Part shown: positions 1-6,517 of the stretch, one piece after another
How positions within the stretch are numbered: position 1 is the stretch's first letter
Layout: each line of letters opens with the position of its first letter
Source: JBARCX01 sp049794535
GTDB lineage: Bacteria > Pseudomonadota > Gammaproteobacteria > Xanthomonadales > Rhodanobacteraceae
DNA length: 14,461 bases
Direction: 5' to 3'
NCBI GenBank assembly: GCA_049794535.1
Contig: JBARCX010000336.1
Coordinates: 1-14,461, forward strand
Notes under the pieces: model-generated
The model's database searches: none
Seen by the model: the letters and a program-made list of their open reading frames with translations, nothing else
Told to the model about the DNA's origin: nothing
Made by a program: the position numbers and the translations under genes

Positions 1-942
1 ATCCTCACCTGCTGTCCACAGCTGCTTGCCGAGACGGCCGCCGTTGCGCTCGATCACGCTGTTGGCCGCCTTGAGGATGTTCGAGGTGGAGCGGTAGTTC
101 TGTTCCAGCTTGATCGTCTTCGCGCCAGGGAAGTCACGCAGGAATTGCTGCACGTTTTCTACCTTGGCGCCGCGCCAGCCGTAGATCGCCTGGTCGTCAT
201 CACCAACCACGAATACTTGCCCAGTGTTGCCGGCGAGCACGCGGATCCACGCGTATTGCAGCGTGTTGGTGTCCTGGAATTCGTCGATCAACAGATAGCG
301 CCAGCGCTGCTGGTAGTGCTCCAGCACGGCGGGGTTCTTCAACCACAGTTCGTGCGCGCGCAACAGTAGTTCGGCGAAATCGACCAGGCCGGCACGGCGG
401 CAGGCGTCTTCGTAGGCCTGGTAGATCTGCGCGAAGGTACGCGTTACCGGGTGGTCGCGATGCTCGATGCTCTCGGGGCGTTTGCCCTCGTCCTTCCAGC
501 TGTTGATCTGCCAGGAGGCCTGGCGTGCCGGGAACTTCGCGTCGTCTAAACCCAGACCGGCAATCACGCGCTTGATCAGCCGTTGCTGGTCATCGGAATC
601 GATGATCTGGAAGCCTTCCGGCAAGCCGGCCTCGCGCCAGTGGCGGCGCAGCAGGCGATGGGCAATGCCATGGAAGGTGCCGACGGTGAGGCCTTGCGTG
701 CCGCCGGGAATCAGCGACTCAAGCCGCGCGCGCATTTCACCGGCGGCCTTGTTGGTGAAGGTGACGGCGAGAATCGCCCACGGCGGCACATGCTCGACCT
801 GGGTCAGCCAGCCGATGTGGTGAGTCAGTACGCGGGTTTTGCCGGAGCCGGCGCCGGCCAGTACCAGGTAGTGGCCGGGCGGGGCGCAAACAGCTTCGCG
901 CTGCGCGTCGTTAAGCGAATCGATCAGGTGCGAGACATCCAT
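1..942 (-). CDS. uvrD: DNA helicase II UvrD, N-terminal part (gene continues past the left edge)
   Basis: This is an ATP-driven 3'-5' superfamily 1 helicase acting in nucleotide excision repair and methyl-directed mismatch repair in the cytoplasm. The visible 314 codons cover domains 1A and 1B. They show a Q motif (NDAQREAV, about residues 11-18), Walker A (AGAGSGKT, about 29-36), motif Ia (TFTNKAAGEM, about 61-70), Walker B (LLIDEFQDTN, about 216-225), motif III (VGDDDQAIYGWRGA, about 245-258) and motif IV (LEQNYRS, about 278-284). UvrD is normally about 720-730 residues, so more than half lies outside the window; nothing seen is broken. I chose the ATG at 942 because the product then begins MDVSHL, as Xanthomonas UvrD does. 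An in-frame ATG at 951 would add three residues, and neither start has a good Shine-Dalgarno. A TACAAT hexamer just upstream could be a -10 box, but no -35 is evident. Assignment is firm against Rep or PcrA only by resemblance. Confidence 0.93.
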   Translation of the reverse strand, partial: MDVSHLIDSLNDAQREAVCAPPGHYLVLAGAGSGKTRVLTHHIGWLTQVEHVPPWAILAVTFTNKAAGEMRARLESLIPGGTQGLTVGTFHGIAHRLLRRHWREAGLPEGFQIIDSDDQQRLIKRVIAGLGLDDAKFPARQASWQINSWKDEGKRPESIEHRDHPVTRTFAQIYQAYEDACRRAGLVDFAELLLRAHELWLKNPAVLEHYQQRWRYLLIDEFQDTNTLQYAWIRVLAGNTGQVFVVGDDDQAIYGWRGAKVENVQQFLRDFPGAKTIKLEQNYRSTSNILKAANSVIERNGGRLGKQLWTAGED

Positions 943-1015
943 CCGACCCATTGTAGCGGGGCGGGCGATGCCGGGGCGGAGGACCGTCGAACAGCAACGG
1001 CATCGCGATGCAGGA

Positions 1016-1234
1016 TCAGCGCTTCTTCATCAGCCCGCCGAGTGCCAGCAGCGCACCCACCACGATGCCGGCGATGCCTAGCCACTGCGGGATGGCCTTG
1101 TCGTGCGTGGCGGTGAGCTTGGCCGAGCCGACCTGGATCAGCGTATCGGTCGTCTGGTAGCTGCCGTGGTCAAACACGACCCACAAACCCGCGGCGAGCA
1201 GGGCGATACCGATAAGGGTGAGAACAGCGCGCAT
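1016..1234 (-). CDS. Small two-helix inner-membrane protein, function unknown
   Basis: This 72-residue protein has a hydrophobic helix at about residues 3-21, a polar stretch of about 28 residues (rich in T, D, Q and K) and a second hydrophobic, glycine/alanine-rich helix at about 50-68, ending in KKR. The basic end suggests an inner-membrane protein with the C-terminus in the cytoplasm and the polar loop possibly in the periplasm. It resembles small two-helix proteins of the DUF3185 type, but I cannot assign a family. A GGAAG Shine-Dalgarno sits about six bases before the ATG, which supports translation. It starts 46 bases after the alpha-glucosidase stop and ends about 70 bases before the uvrD start, all on the same strand, so it could share their transcript. 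No functional link to sugar use or DNA repair is visible. Confidence 0.75.
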   Translation of the reverse strand: MRAVLTLIGIALLAAGLWVVFDHGSYQTTDTLIQVGSAKLTATHDKAIPQWLGIAGIVVGALLALGGLMKKR

Positions 1235-1280
1235 GGATACTTCCAGTTGTAGGTGTCGCGCTGAATCATAGGTGGGTACG

Positions 1281-2948
1281 TCAGGCCGCGAAAGTCGACG
1301 TGTGTCGTTCCAGGACGGATGACACCCCGACGCTTTCTACCCGAACAAACAGCACACCGTGTCCAGGCAGCTGCGCGTGCTGTCCGGTGAGCGTGCCTTG
1401 CAACAGGCCGTGGCCCTCGAGGCTATGCACGGCACCAGACAACGGCAGCGTCAGTTCGGTCGCTTCGGCCGAGAGATTGAATGCCACCAGCACGGTTTCG
1501 CCAGCGTAACTGCGGGTGAATGCCAGCACCGGTTCCGGCGTATCGATGAAGTGGATGTCGCCCCAACGCAATGCCGGTTGCGTTGCGCGCCAATGCATGA
1601 ATTCGCGAAAGCCTTGCAGTGCCGAGCGGGTATCGTTTTCCTGCTGCCCGACGGCGAGTGCCTTGTGTTCTTTGGGCACAGGCAGCCAGGGTCTTGTCTG
1701 GCTGAAGCCGGCGTAGAGGTCGCCATTCCACGGCATCGGCGTGCGACAGCCGTCGCGTCCCTTGAAGGTGGGCCAGAACGCAATGCCGTACGGATCGCGC
1801 ATCGCTTCGTAGGGAATCTCGGCTTCGGGTAGGCCAAGTTCCTCGCCCTGGTAGACGCATACCGAGCCACGTAGCGAGCAAAGCATCGCGGTGAGCAGGT
1901 TGGCGAAGCGCGCTGAGGAGTGATCGCCACCCCAGCGTGTGACGACACGTTCCACGTCATGGTTGGAGATGGCCCAGCACGGCCAGCCTTCGAGCATCTG
2001 TGCTTCGAGATTCTGCACGGTGCTGCGGATGTACGCCGCACTGAAATCGTTGGTGAGCAACTCGAAGCTGTAACCCATGTGCAGACGATGATCGCGGGTG
2101 TACTCGGCCATCGTCGCCAGTGAATCCTCCGAGGAGATTTCACCGAGTGTGGTGGCGCCGGGATACTGGTCGAGCAGCGTACGCAGTTCGCCGAGGAACG
2201 CCAGGTTTTCCGGTTGCGTGTTGTTGAAGTAGTGGTACTGGAACGCGTACGGATTATCCGGACTGAAACCACGGCCGACGCGCATTTCCTTCGGCTTGGG
2301 CGGGTTGTCGCGCAGCAACGCGTCGTGGAAGCAGAAGTTGATCGCGTCCAGGCGCAGACCATCCACGCCTTTCTCCAGCCAGAAGCGCACGTTGTCCAGC
2401 ACCGCGGCGCGTACATCCGGGTGATGGAAATTCAGGTCTGGCTGCGAGGTTAGAAAGTTGTGCAGGTAGTACTGGCCACGGCGTGGTTCCCACTGCCAGG
2501 CGGAGCCGCCGAATAGCGACAGCCAGTTGTTCGGCGCGCTACCGTCGGCGCGTGCGTCGGCCCATACGTACCAGTCGGACTTTGCGTTGTCGCGATTCTC
2601 GCGGCTGGCCTTGAACCATGCATGTTCGGCCGAGGTGTGGCTGAGTACCTGATCGATCATCACCTTCAGGCCGAAGGCATGCGCCTTCTTCAGCAGATGA
2701 TCGAAATCGTCCAGCGTGCCGAACAGCGGATCGACGTCGCGATAGTCGGCGATGTCGTAGCCGAAGTCAGCCATCGGGGAGCGAAAAAACGGTGCGATCC
2801 AGATCGCGTCGACACCGAGGCTGGCGACGTAATCGAGCCGCTCGATGATGCCCGGCAGATCGCCCACGCCGTCGCCATTGGTATCGAGAAAGCTGCGTGG
2901 ATAGATCTGGTAGATGACGGCGCCGCGCCACCAGGGTGCATCAGTCAT
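1281..2948 (-). CDS. Cytoplasmic alpha-glucosidase, glycoside hydrolase family 13 (subfamily 23-like)
   Basis: A retaining exo-alpha-glucosidase expected to release glucose from short alpha-glucosides such as maltose in the cytoplasm; no signal peptide is present. The 555-residue length is typical. The (beta/alpha)8 barrel begins at WWRGAVIYQIYPRSF and includes the calcium-loop-like DTNGDGVGDL and the GYDIADY strand. The nucleophile is D201 (GLRLDAIN), the acid/base E270 (LGEIS) and the stabilising aspartate D331 (SNHDVERV), with histidines at QVLSHTS and SNHD. A beta-sandwich domain C closes the protein. The set resembles Halomonas HaG and the Xanthomonas transglycosylating alpha-glucosidase, so some transfer activity is possible (inference). 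I chose the ATG at 2948 because GAGGGG lies ten bases upstream; an in-frame TTG at 2957 sits almost on top of that ribosome site. The gene diverges from the receptor and carries an operator copy about 100 bases upstream. Confidence 0.92.
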   Translation of the reverse strand: MTDAPWWRGAVIYQIYPRSFLDTNGDGVGDLPGIIERLDYVASLGVDAIWIAPFFRSPMADFGYDIADYRDVDPLFGTLDDFDHLLKKAHAFGLKVMIDQVLSHTSAEHAWFKASRENRDNAKSDWYVWADARADGSAPNNWLSLFGGSAWQWEPRRGQYYLHNFLTSQPDLNFHHPDVRAAVLDNVRFWLEKGVDGLRLDAINFCFHDALLRDNPPKPKEMRVGRGFSPDNPYAFQYHYFNNTQPENLAFLGELRTLLDQYPGATTLGEISSEDSLATMAEYTRDHRLHMGYSFELLTNDFSAAYIRSTVQNLEAQMLEGWPCWAISNHDVERVVTRWGGDHSSARFANLLTAMLCSLRGSVCVYQGEELGLPEAEIPYEAMRDPYGIAFWPTFKGRDGCRTPMPWNGDLYAGFSQTRPWLPVPKEHKALAVGQQENDTRSALQGFREFMHWRATQPALRWGDIHFIDTPEPVLAFTRSYAGETVLVAFNLSAEATELTLPLSGAVHSLEGHGLLQGTLTGQHAQLPGHGVLFVRVESVGVSSVLERHTSTFAA

Positions 2949-3049
2949 TGAATTCAAACCCCTCGATCATGAGCCAGGCGCGCCATCCGGGCCGCCCGCC
3001 GGCGAACGGCGCTCAGCTTAGCCGCAGGCCCTTTGTGCCACGCAGGGTT

Positions 3050-3065
3050 ATGCATACGTATTCAT
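3050..3065 (-). promoter_or_regulatory. LacI-family-type operator, copy 1 (alpha-glucosidase side)
   Basis: Read on the minus strand the site is ATGAATACGTATGCAT, a 16-bp palindrome broken at one symmetric pair, with a central CG and TG...CA ends as in LacI/GalR operators. It ends 101 bases before the alpha-glucosidase ATG. It is base-for-base the same as the copy before the receptor, in the same orientation relative to its own gene. The likely ligand-responsive regulator (MalR-like) is not encoded in the window. Confidence 0.65.
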
Positions 3066-3219
3066 TCGTACTGCGCTGCGGCATGCTATGCACATGGGAT
3101 GTGATCGACGCCTGCGGCTGCAGAGCGTTCGATGTGCCTGCACAGCGTGCACGCACATGGCTTCGAGCAAATTTACCTGTGCTCGATTTCGCCGGGTTAT
3201 TCAGTGATGTTGCGTTGCG

Positions 3220-3244
3220 ATGACACCCAGGGAGGGGGTGTCAT
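3220..3244. repeat. Perfect 9-bp inverted repeat beside operator copy 2
   Basis: The arms ATGACACCC (3220-3228) and GGGTGTCAT (3236-3244) match perfectly around a purine-only 7-base loop. The right arm shares two bases with operator copy 2. No T-run follows, so it is not an ordinary intrinsic terminator. It could be a second protein-binding site or a hairpin where a short upstream transcript ends; the sequence does not decide between them. Confidence 0.5.
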
Positions 3245-3258
3245 GAATACGTATGCAT
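3243..3258 (+). promoter_or_regulatory. LacI-family-type operator, copy 2 (receptor side)
   Basis: ATGAATACGTATGCAT on the plus strand is an exact match, in reverse orientation, to the copy at 3050-3065. Its TG-N5-CG-N5-CA layout fits the LacI/GalR class. It lies 152 bases before the receptor start codon. Placed this way it would let one repressor switch the receptor, and perhaps the downstream enzyme operon, together with the divergent alpha-glucosidase. Confidence 0.65.
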
Positions 3259-3410
3259 GAACTGCTTTGTCGCGGAAACCCGGCCCTACCATGCCGGCAC
3301 GCCGCTGGTGATGCATTGCCAGTGGAGCCTGCCGACGGTCGTCGCCGACGGAAGTGCCAGGCAACACAGCAACAAAAAAGACGGCGACATACTCGTGGGG
3401 AGGGGAGAAC

Positions 3411-6371
3411 ATGGTTTTGAAACGCAATGTGCTGGCGCTGGCGCTTGCCTCGGCAGGCCTATGCTTCACGCTCGGGGTCCATGCGGCACCCGCTGATAAC
3501 AGCACGCCGGTAAGCGGCACATCCGCCGCAGCTAATGCGCCGTCGCCATCACCGCAGAGCAGTGCGCCGCAGAGCAGCACGCCGCAGAGCAGCACGCCGC
3601 AGAGCAGCGATACGCAGAGCACGACCGATACGTCGAAGAAGGTCGACAAGGCCACCACGAAGAAGGCCGAGCTGGCCAAGAGCTTGTCCTCGATCACCGT
3701 GACCGGCTTCAGCAACAGTGTCGAGAAGGCGATCGACTACCAGCGCTATGCCGACACCATCCAGAACGTGGTGACCTCCGCGGATATCGGCGGCTTGCCG
3801 GATCAGTCGATTGCCGATGCCCTGACCCGTTTGCCCGGCGTCACCGCCGAGCGGATTGGCGGCCAGGCATCGCAGATCAACTGCCGCGGTTTGTCCGGCA
3901 ATTTCATCGAGACCACGCTGGACGGTCGCGAGCAGCCATCGACCAGTGGCAGCAACTACATCCAGTTCGACCAGTACCCGTCCGAGCTGATCGATATGGC
4001 CACGGTGTACAAATCCACCCAGGCTTCGTTAATCGAAGGCGGCGTGGGTTGCACCATCGCCATGCAGACCGCCAATCCGCTGGATAACCCCAAGGATCAG
4101 TCGCTCAACATCGATGCGCGTGGCAGCTACGACGGCCAGGCACATGACGTCACTGGCGCCGGATCACAGGGTTATCGCTTCAGCGCCGCGTACCAGGGCA
4201 AGTTCCTCGATAACACCCTGGGCATTGGTCTTGGCATCGCGCAGCTGTATCAGCCGCACGTATCCGAGCAGTTCGTGGGTGAGGCCTACAACGGTTTGCA
4301 GTACCTCAATCCGCCCACCAATACGGGACAGCAGGCCTACGTGCCGCAGGGCATCCAGATGCAGCAGAACGGCGGTGAGGAGCGCCGTACCGGCTACCTG
4401 TCGACCATCGTGTGGAAGCCTACTGACGAACTGCAGGTTACGGCCGATGCGTACTTCTCGAAGTTCAACAACACGTCGTTCGGCTACGGCCTGCGCTCGC
4501 AGGATTTTTACTCTGGCAACGCGGTTATCACCAATCCGATTCTCGCGCCCAATGGTGCGCTGATCGGCGGTACGGCAAGCAGTGTTCCGGGTATGGCTAA
4601 CGCGCAGTACTCCAACGAGACCACGGCCGACAACGACAGTCAGGTCACCAACGTGTTCTCGGGCGGCTTGAATGCGAAGTGGAATCACGGCCCCTGGCAT
4701 GTAGAGGGCGATTTGTCGGTGTCGCATGCCTACAGTAACCAGGTCAACGTCGATACCACGGCTGACCCGTATAACGGTCTCGGCACGTCGACGCCGACGC
4801 TGATGCCGCAGTCGACCACCTACGCGTTGAACGGCAGCAACATCGGTTCGGCCTCGTTCGGCAATCCGGGTATCTACACCAATCTCAACGACATGGCGTT
4901 GTCCCGCTACGGCATCTATCCGTACGTGTATCACGACCGCTATAAGGCGTTCCGTACGAGCGTGCAGTACGACCTCGATGACAATCCGATTTTCTCGGAC
5001 CTGCAGGCTGGCATTTACATCAACAACCACACCTACGAAGCGAATCGCAGTGTGTGGATCTACGGTTCGGAATGGGGCTCGTACCCGGTTACCGGCCAGC
5101 CGCCGTTGCAGCTCAACAGCAACGATACGTCAGTGGTGTGCTGGCAGGGCTCGTTCTCCGGTTTTCCGTGCTTCCTGAAGATCAATGCACCGGCTGTTCT
5201 GGCGGCAGCTGGCCTCAAGCCGAATCCGCAGATCGATTACAGCTCTGCCAACTTGTGGTCGGCGGTGCAGACCGGCTCGGTCAGGGAGAAGGTGCGTGAT
5301 GCCTACTTCATGGCAGACATCGACACGACACTGTTTGGCCACCAGCTCACCGGCAACATCGGCATGCGTGTGGCGCACACTTCGCAAAGTAGCTCCGGCC
5401 TGCAGCAGGTGGAAGATGGCCAGGCTGCACCGCTGACCGATGCCTATGGGCTGACCGTCACCGACCTCGCGCCGATCAATGTCGGCAAGAGCTACAACAC
5501 GTATCTGCCGTCGATGAATCTGATCTACCACTGGACGGATAGTGACCAGACGCGCTTCTCGGTAGGCAAGGTACTGTCGCGTCCGCCGATCGACCAGATG
5601 CTGGCCGGTGCCGGCTCCTGGATCTCGAATGGGCAGTACAACGTTTACGGCGGTACCAGTCCGCTGTTGAACCCATTGACGGCTTGGCAGTACGACCTGG
5701 ATTACGAGCACTACTTCGACAATTCCAGCGGTGCGATTACCGTTGGTGTGTTCTTCAAGGACATCAAGACGTTCGTCGAGCAGGTGACGTACAACAACTT
5801 CAACTTTGCCGCGGCGGGTATTCCGGTACCGATCAATCCGACCACCGGCTTGCCGTATCTCAACGGTGAATATCAGTCGTCGTACAACGCCAATGGTGGT
5901 CCAGAGCGTGGTTTCGAGGCGTCGTTCCAGAAAACCCATTTCCTGCCGGGATTCTGGTCGGGCCTGGGTGTCGGCGCGAACATCGCCTATACCCAAAGCC
6001 CCTGGCGCCAGAGCTATTCGCTAGGCGGCGCACCGATGCAGCTGACGATGCCGGGCCTGTCGAAGAAGGTGGCTAGTGCGACGGTGTTTTACGACAACGG
6101 TTTGTTCTCGGCCAACATCACGGCTAACTACCGTTCGCCGTGGGTATCCGATTCGCAGATGTCGGTGACCAACCAGTACGTCTATTTCAACACCGAGCGC
6201 GAGTTCGATTTCCAGTCGGCGTACAACATCAACAAGAACATGAGCCTGTTGTTCCAGGTGTTGAATTTTACCAACCAGCCGACGCGTACCTATTTCGGCA
6301 ATGCGTTGCAGACGGGCACCATCCAGTACTTCGGTCGCACGTTCTACGGTGGTTTCAACCTCAAGTTCTAA
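3411..6371 (+). CDS. TonB-dependent outer-membrane receptor for an alpha-glucan or maltodextrin (Xanthomonas/Caulobacter type)
   Basis: An outer-membrane active transporter powered by TonB-ExbB-ExbD. The 986-residue product starts with a signal peptide (basic start, hydrophobic core at about residues 6-22, probable cut after VHA at 25), then a low-complexity PQSST linker (about 45-76), a TonB-box-like ITVTGF (95-100) and a plug with LPDQSIADALTRLPGV and RGLSGNFIETTLDGRE. The rest is a beta-barrel ending GGFNLKF, with the terminal Phe used in barrel assembly. The plug motifs match the TonB-Xanth-Caul group; there is no secretin-like signalling domain. Oddities are C158 and C214 at plug positions usually occupied by other residues, and a C577/C587 pair, likely in an extracellular loop. 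The ATG at 3411 follows GGGGAGGGGAG; an upstream in-frame GTG at 3354 would put 19 residues before the signal peptide and is unlikely. The substrate is inferred from the neighbouring alpha-glucosidases. Confidence 0.92.
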   Translation: MVLKRNVLALALASAGLCFTLGVHAAPADNSTPVSGTSAAANAPSPSPQSSAPQSSTPQSSTPQSSDTQSTTDTSKKVDKATTKKAELAKSLSSITVTGFSNSVEKAIDYQRYADTIQNVVTSADIGGLPDQSIADALTRLPGVTAERIGGQASQINCRGLSGNFIETTLDGREQPSTSGSNYIQFDQYPSELIDMATVYKSTQASLIEGGVGCTIAMQTANPLDNPKDQSLNIDARGSYDGQAHDVTGAGSQGYRFSAAYQGKFLDNTLGIGLGIAQLYQPHVSEQFVGEAYNGLQYLNPPTNTGQQAYVPQGIQMQQNGGEERRTGYLSTIVWKPTDELQVTADAYFSKFNNTSFGYGLRSQDFYSGNAVITNPILAPNGALIGGTASSVPGMANAQYSNETTADNDSQVTNVFSGGLNAKWNHGPWHVEGDLSVSHAYSNQVNVDTTADPYNGLGTSTPTLMPQSTTYALNGSNIGSASFGNPGIYTNLNDMALSRYGIYPYVYHDRYKAFRTSVQYDLDDNPIFSDLQAGIYINNHTYEANRSVWIYGSEWGSYPVTGQPPLQLNSNDTSVVCWQGSFSGFPCFLKINAPAVLAAAGLKPNPQIDYSSANLWSAVQTGSVREKVRDAYFMADIDTTLFGHQLTGNIGMRVAHTSQSSSGLQQVEDGQAAPLTDAYGLTVTDLAPINVGKSYNTYLPSMNLIYHWTDSDQTRFSVGKVLSRPPIDQMLAGAGSWISNGQYNVYGGTSPLLNPLTAWQYDLDYEHYFDNSSGAITVGVFFKDIKTFVEQVTYNNFNFAAAGIPVPINPTTGLPYLNGEYQSSYNANGGPERGFEASFQKTHFLPGFWSGLGVGANIAYTQSPWRQSYSLGGAPMQLTMPGLSKKVASATVFYDNGLFSANITANYRSPWVSDSQMSVTNQYVYFNTEREFDFQSAYNINKNMSLLFQVLNFTNQPTRTYFGNALQTGTIQYFGRTFYGGFNLKF
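3552..3611 (+). repeat. 15-bp tandem repeat, four units, inside the receptor gene
   Basis: Four head-to-tail units of CCGCAGAGCAGCACG (3552-3566, 3567-3581, 3582-3596, 3597-3611) encode PQSSA, PQSST, PQSST and PQSSD. The two middle units are identical and the outer ones differ at two or three bases. A degenerate fifth unit follows. Because the unit is five codons, copy-number change would keep frame and only alter the length of the periplasmic linker before the TonB box. Confidence 0.85.
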
Positions 6372-6390
6372 ATCAGGCTGCACCTACTGG

Positions 6391-6417
6391 CCGGGCATCG
6401 ACCCTCACGATGCCCGG
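6391..6417 (+). terminator. Strong hairpin after the receptor gene
   Basis: A perfect 10-bp stem, CCGGGCATCG (6391-6400) with CGATGCCCGG (6408-6417), and a 7-base loop begin 19 bases after the receptor stop. Only two T's follow, so it is a weak intrinsic terminator at best. It could equally act as a 3' stabiliser of the receptor mRNA, with part of transcription reading on into the enzyme genes. Confidence 0.55.
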
Positions 6418-6447
6418 TTAGCATCTCCCTGTCCGGTCCTGAGGCAT

Positions 6448-6477
6448 CCCCGCCTTGGGGCCGGCTTTTTTAGGCGG
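6448..6477 (+). terminator. Possible second terminator or attenuator before the enzyme operon
   Basis: A run of six T's (6466-6471) follows a GC-rich stretch that can form CCCC-GCCTT-GGGG (6448-6460). An alternative, mutually exclusive pairing joins CCGCCT (6450-6455) with AGGCGG (6472-6477) and buries the T-run in the loop. The short stems make this a weak call. If real, it would lower expression of the enzymes relative to the receptor. Confidence 0.35.
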
Positions 6478-6517
6478 ATTCGGGTCACTATCCGCTAACC
6501 GTCCCTGGGAGGCTCTC

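Larger units (their letters stand above)
2949..3410. promoter_or_regulatory. Divergent control region between alpha-glucosidase and receptor
   Basis: This 462-bp stretch separates two divergent sugar genes, and I see no convincing coding sequence in it. It holds two identical 16-bp operator-like sites (3050-3065 and 3243-3258), a 9-bp-stem inverted repeat touching the second site (3220-3244) and a short palindrome, CACAT-GGG-ATGTG, at 3091-3103. The receptor's ribosome site lies at its right end. I could not place a confident -35/-10 pair for either direction. Since the operators must act near promoters, the start sites are probably close to them, giving leaders of roughly 100 bases leftward and 150 bases rightward (inference). 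Confidence 0.7.

Noticed and set aside
952..1015. Promoter for uvrD
   Set aside because: A TACAAT hexamer is present next to the start codon, but no -35 element at proper spacing was seen, so I left it as a remark only.
2949..2957. In-frame TTG start for the alpha-glucosidase at 2957
   Set aside because: The GAGGGG ribosome site lies almost against the TTG, leaving too little spacing; the ATG at 2948 fits better and gives the usual N-terminus.
3091..3103. CACAT-GGG-ATGTG palindrome as a Clp/CRP site
   Set aside because: The CRP-type consensus needs TGTGA-N6-TCACA; only one half-site is present and the spacing is wrong.
3354..3410. Upstream GTG start for the receptor
   Set aside because: It would place 19 polar residues before a good signal peptide and ignores the strong GGGGAGGGGAG site before the ATG at 3411.
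4164..5030. Long antisense open frame of 288 codons within the receptor gene (and a similar one at 5130-5996)
   Set aside because: Its composition is that of a shadow of a high-GC gene, with no recognisable domain, and the plus-strand receptor explains the region completely.
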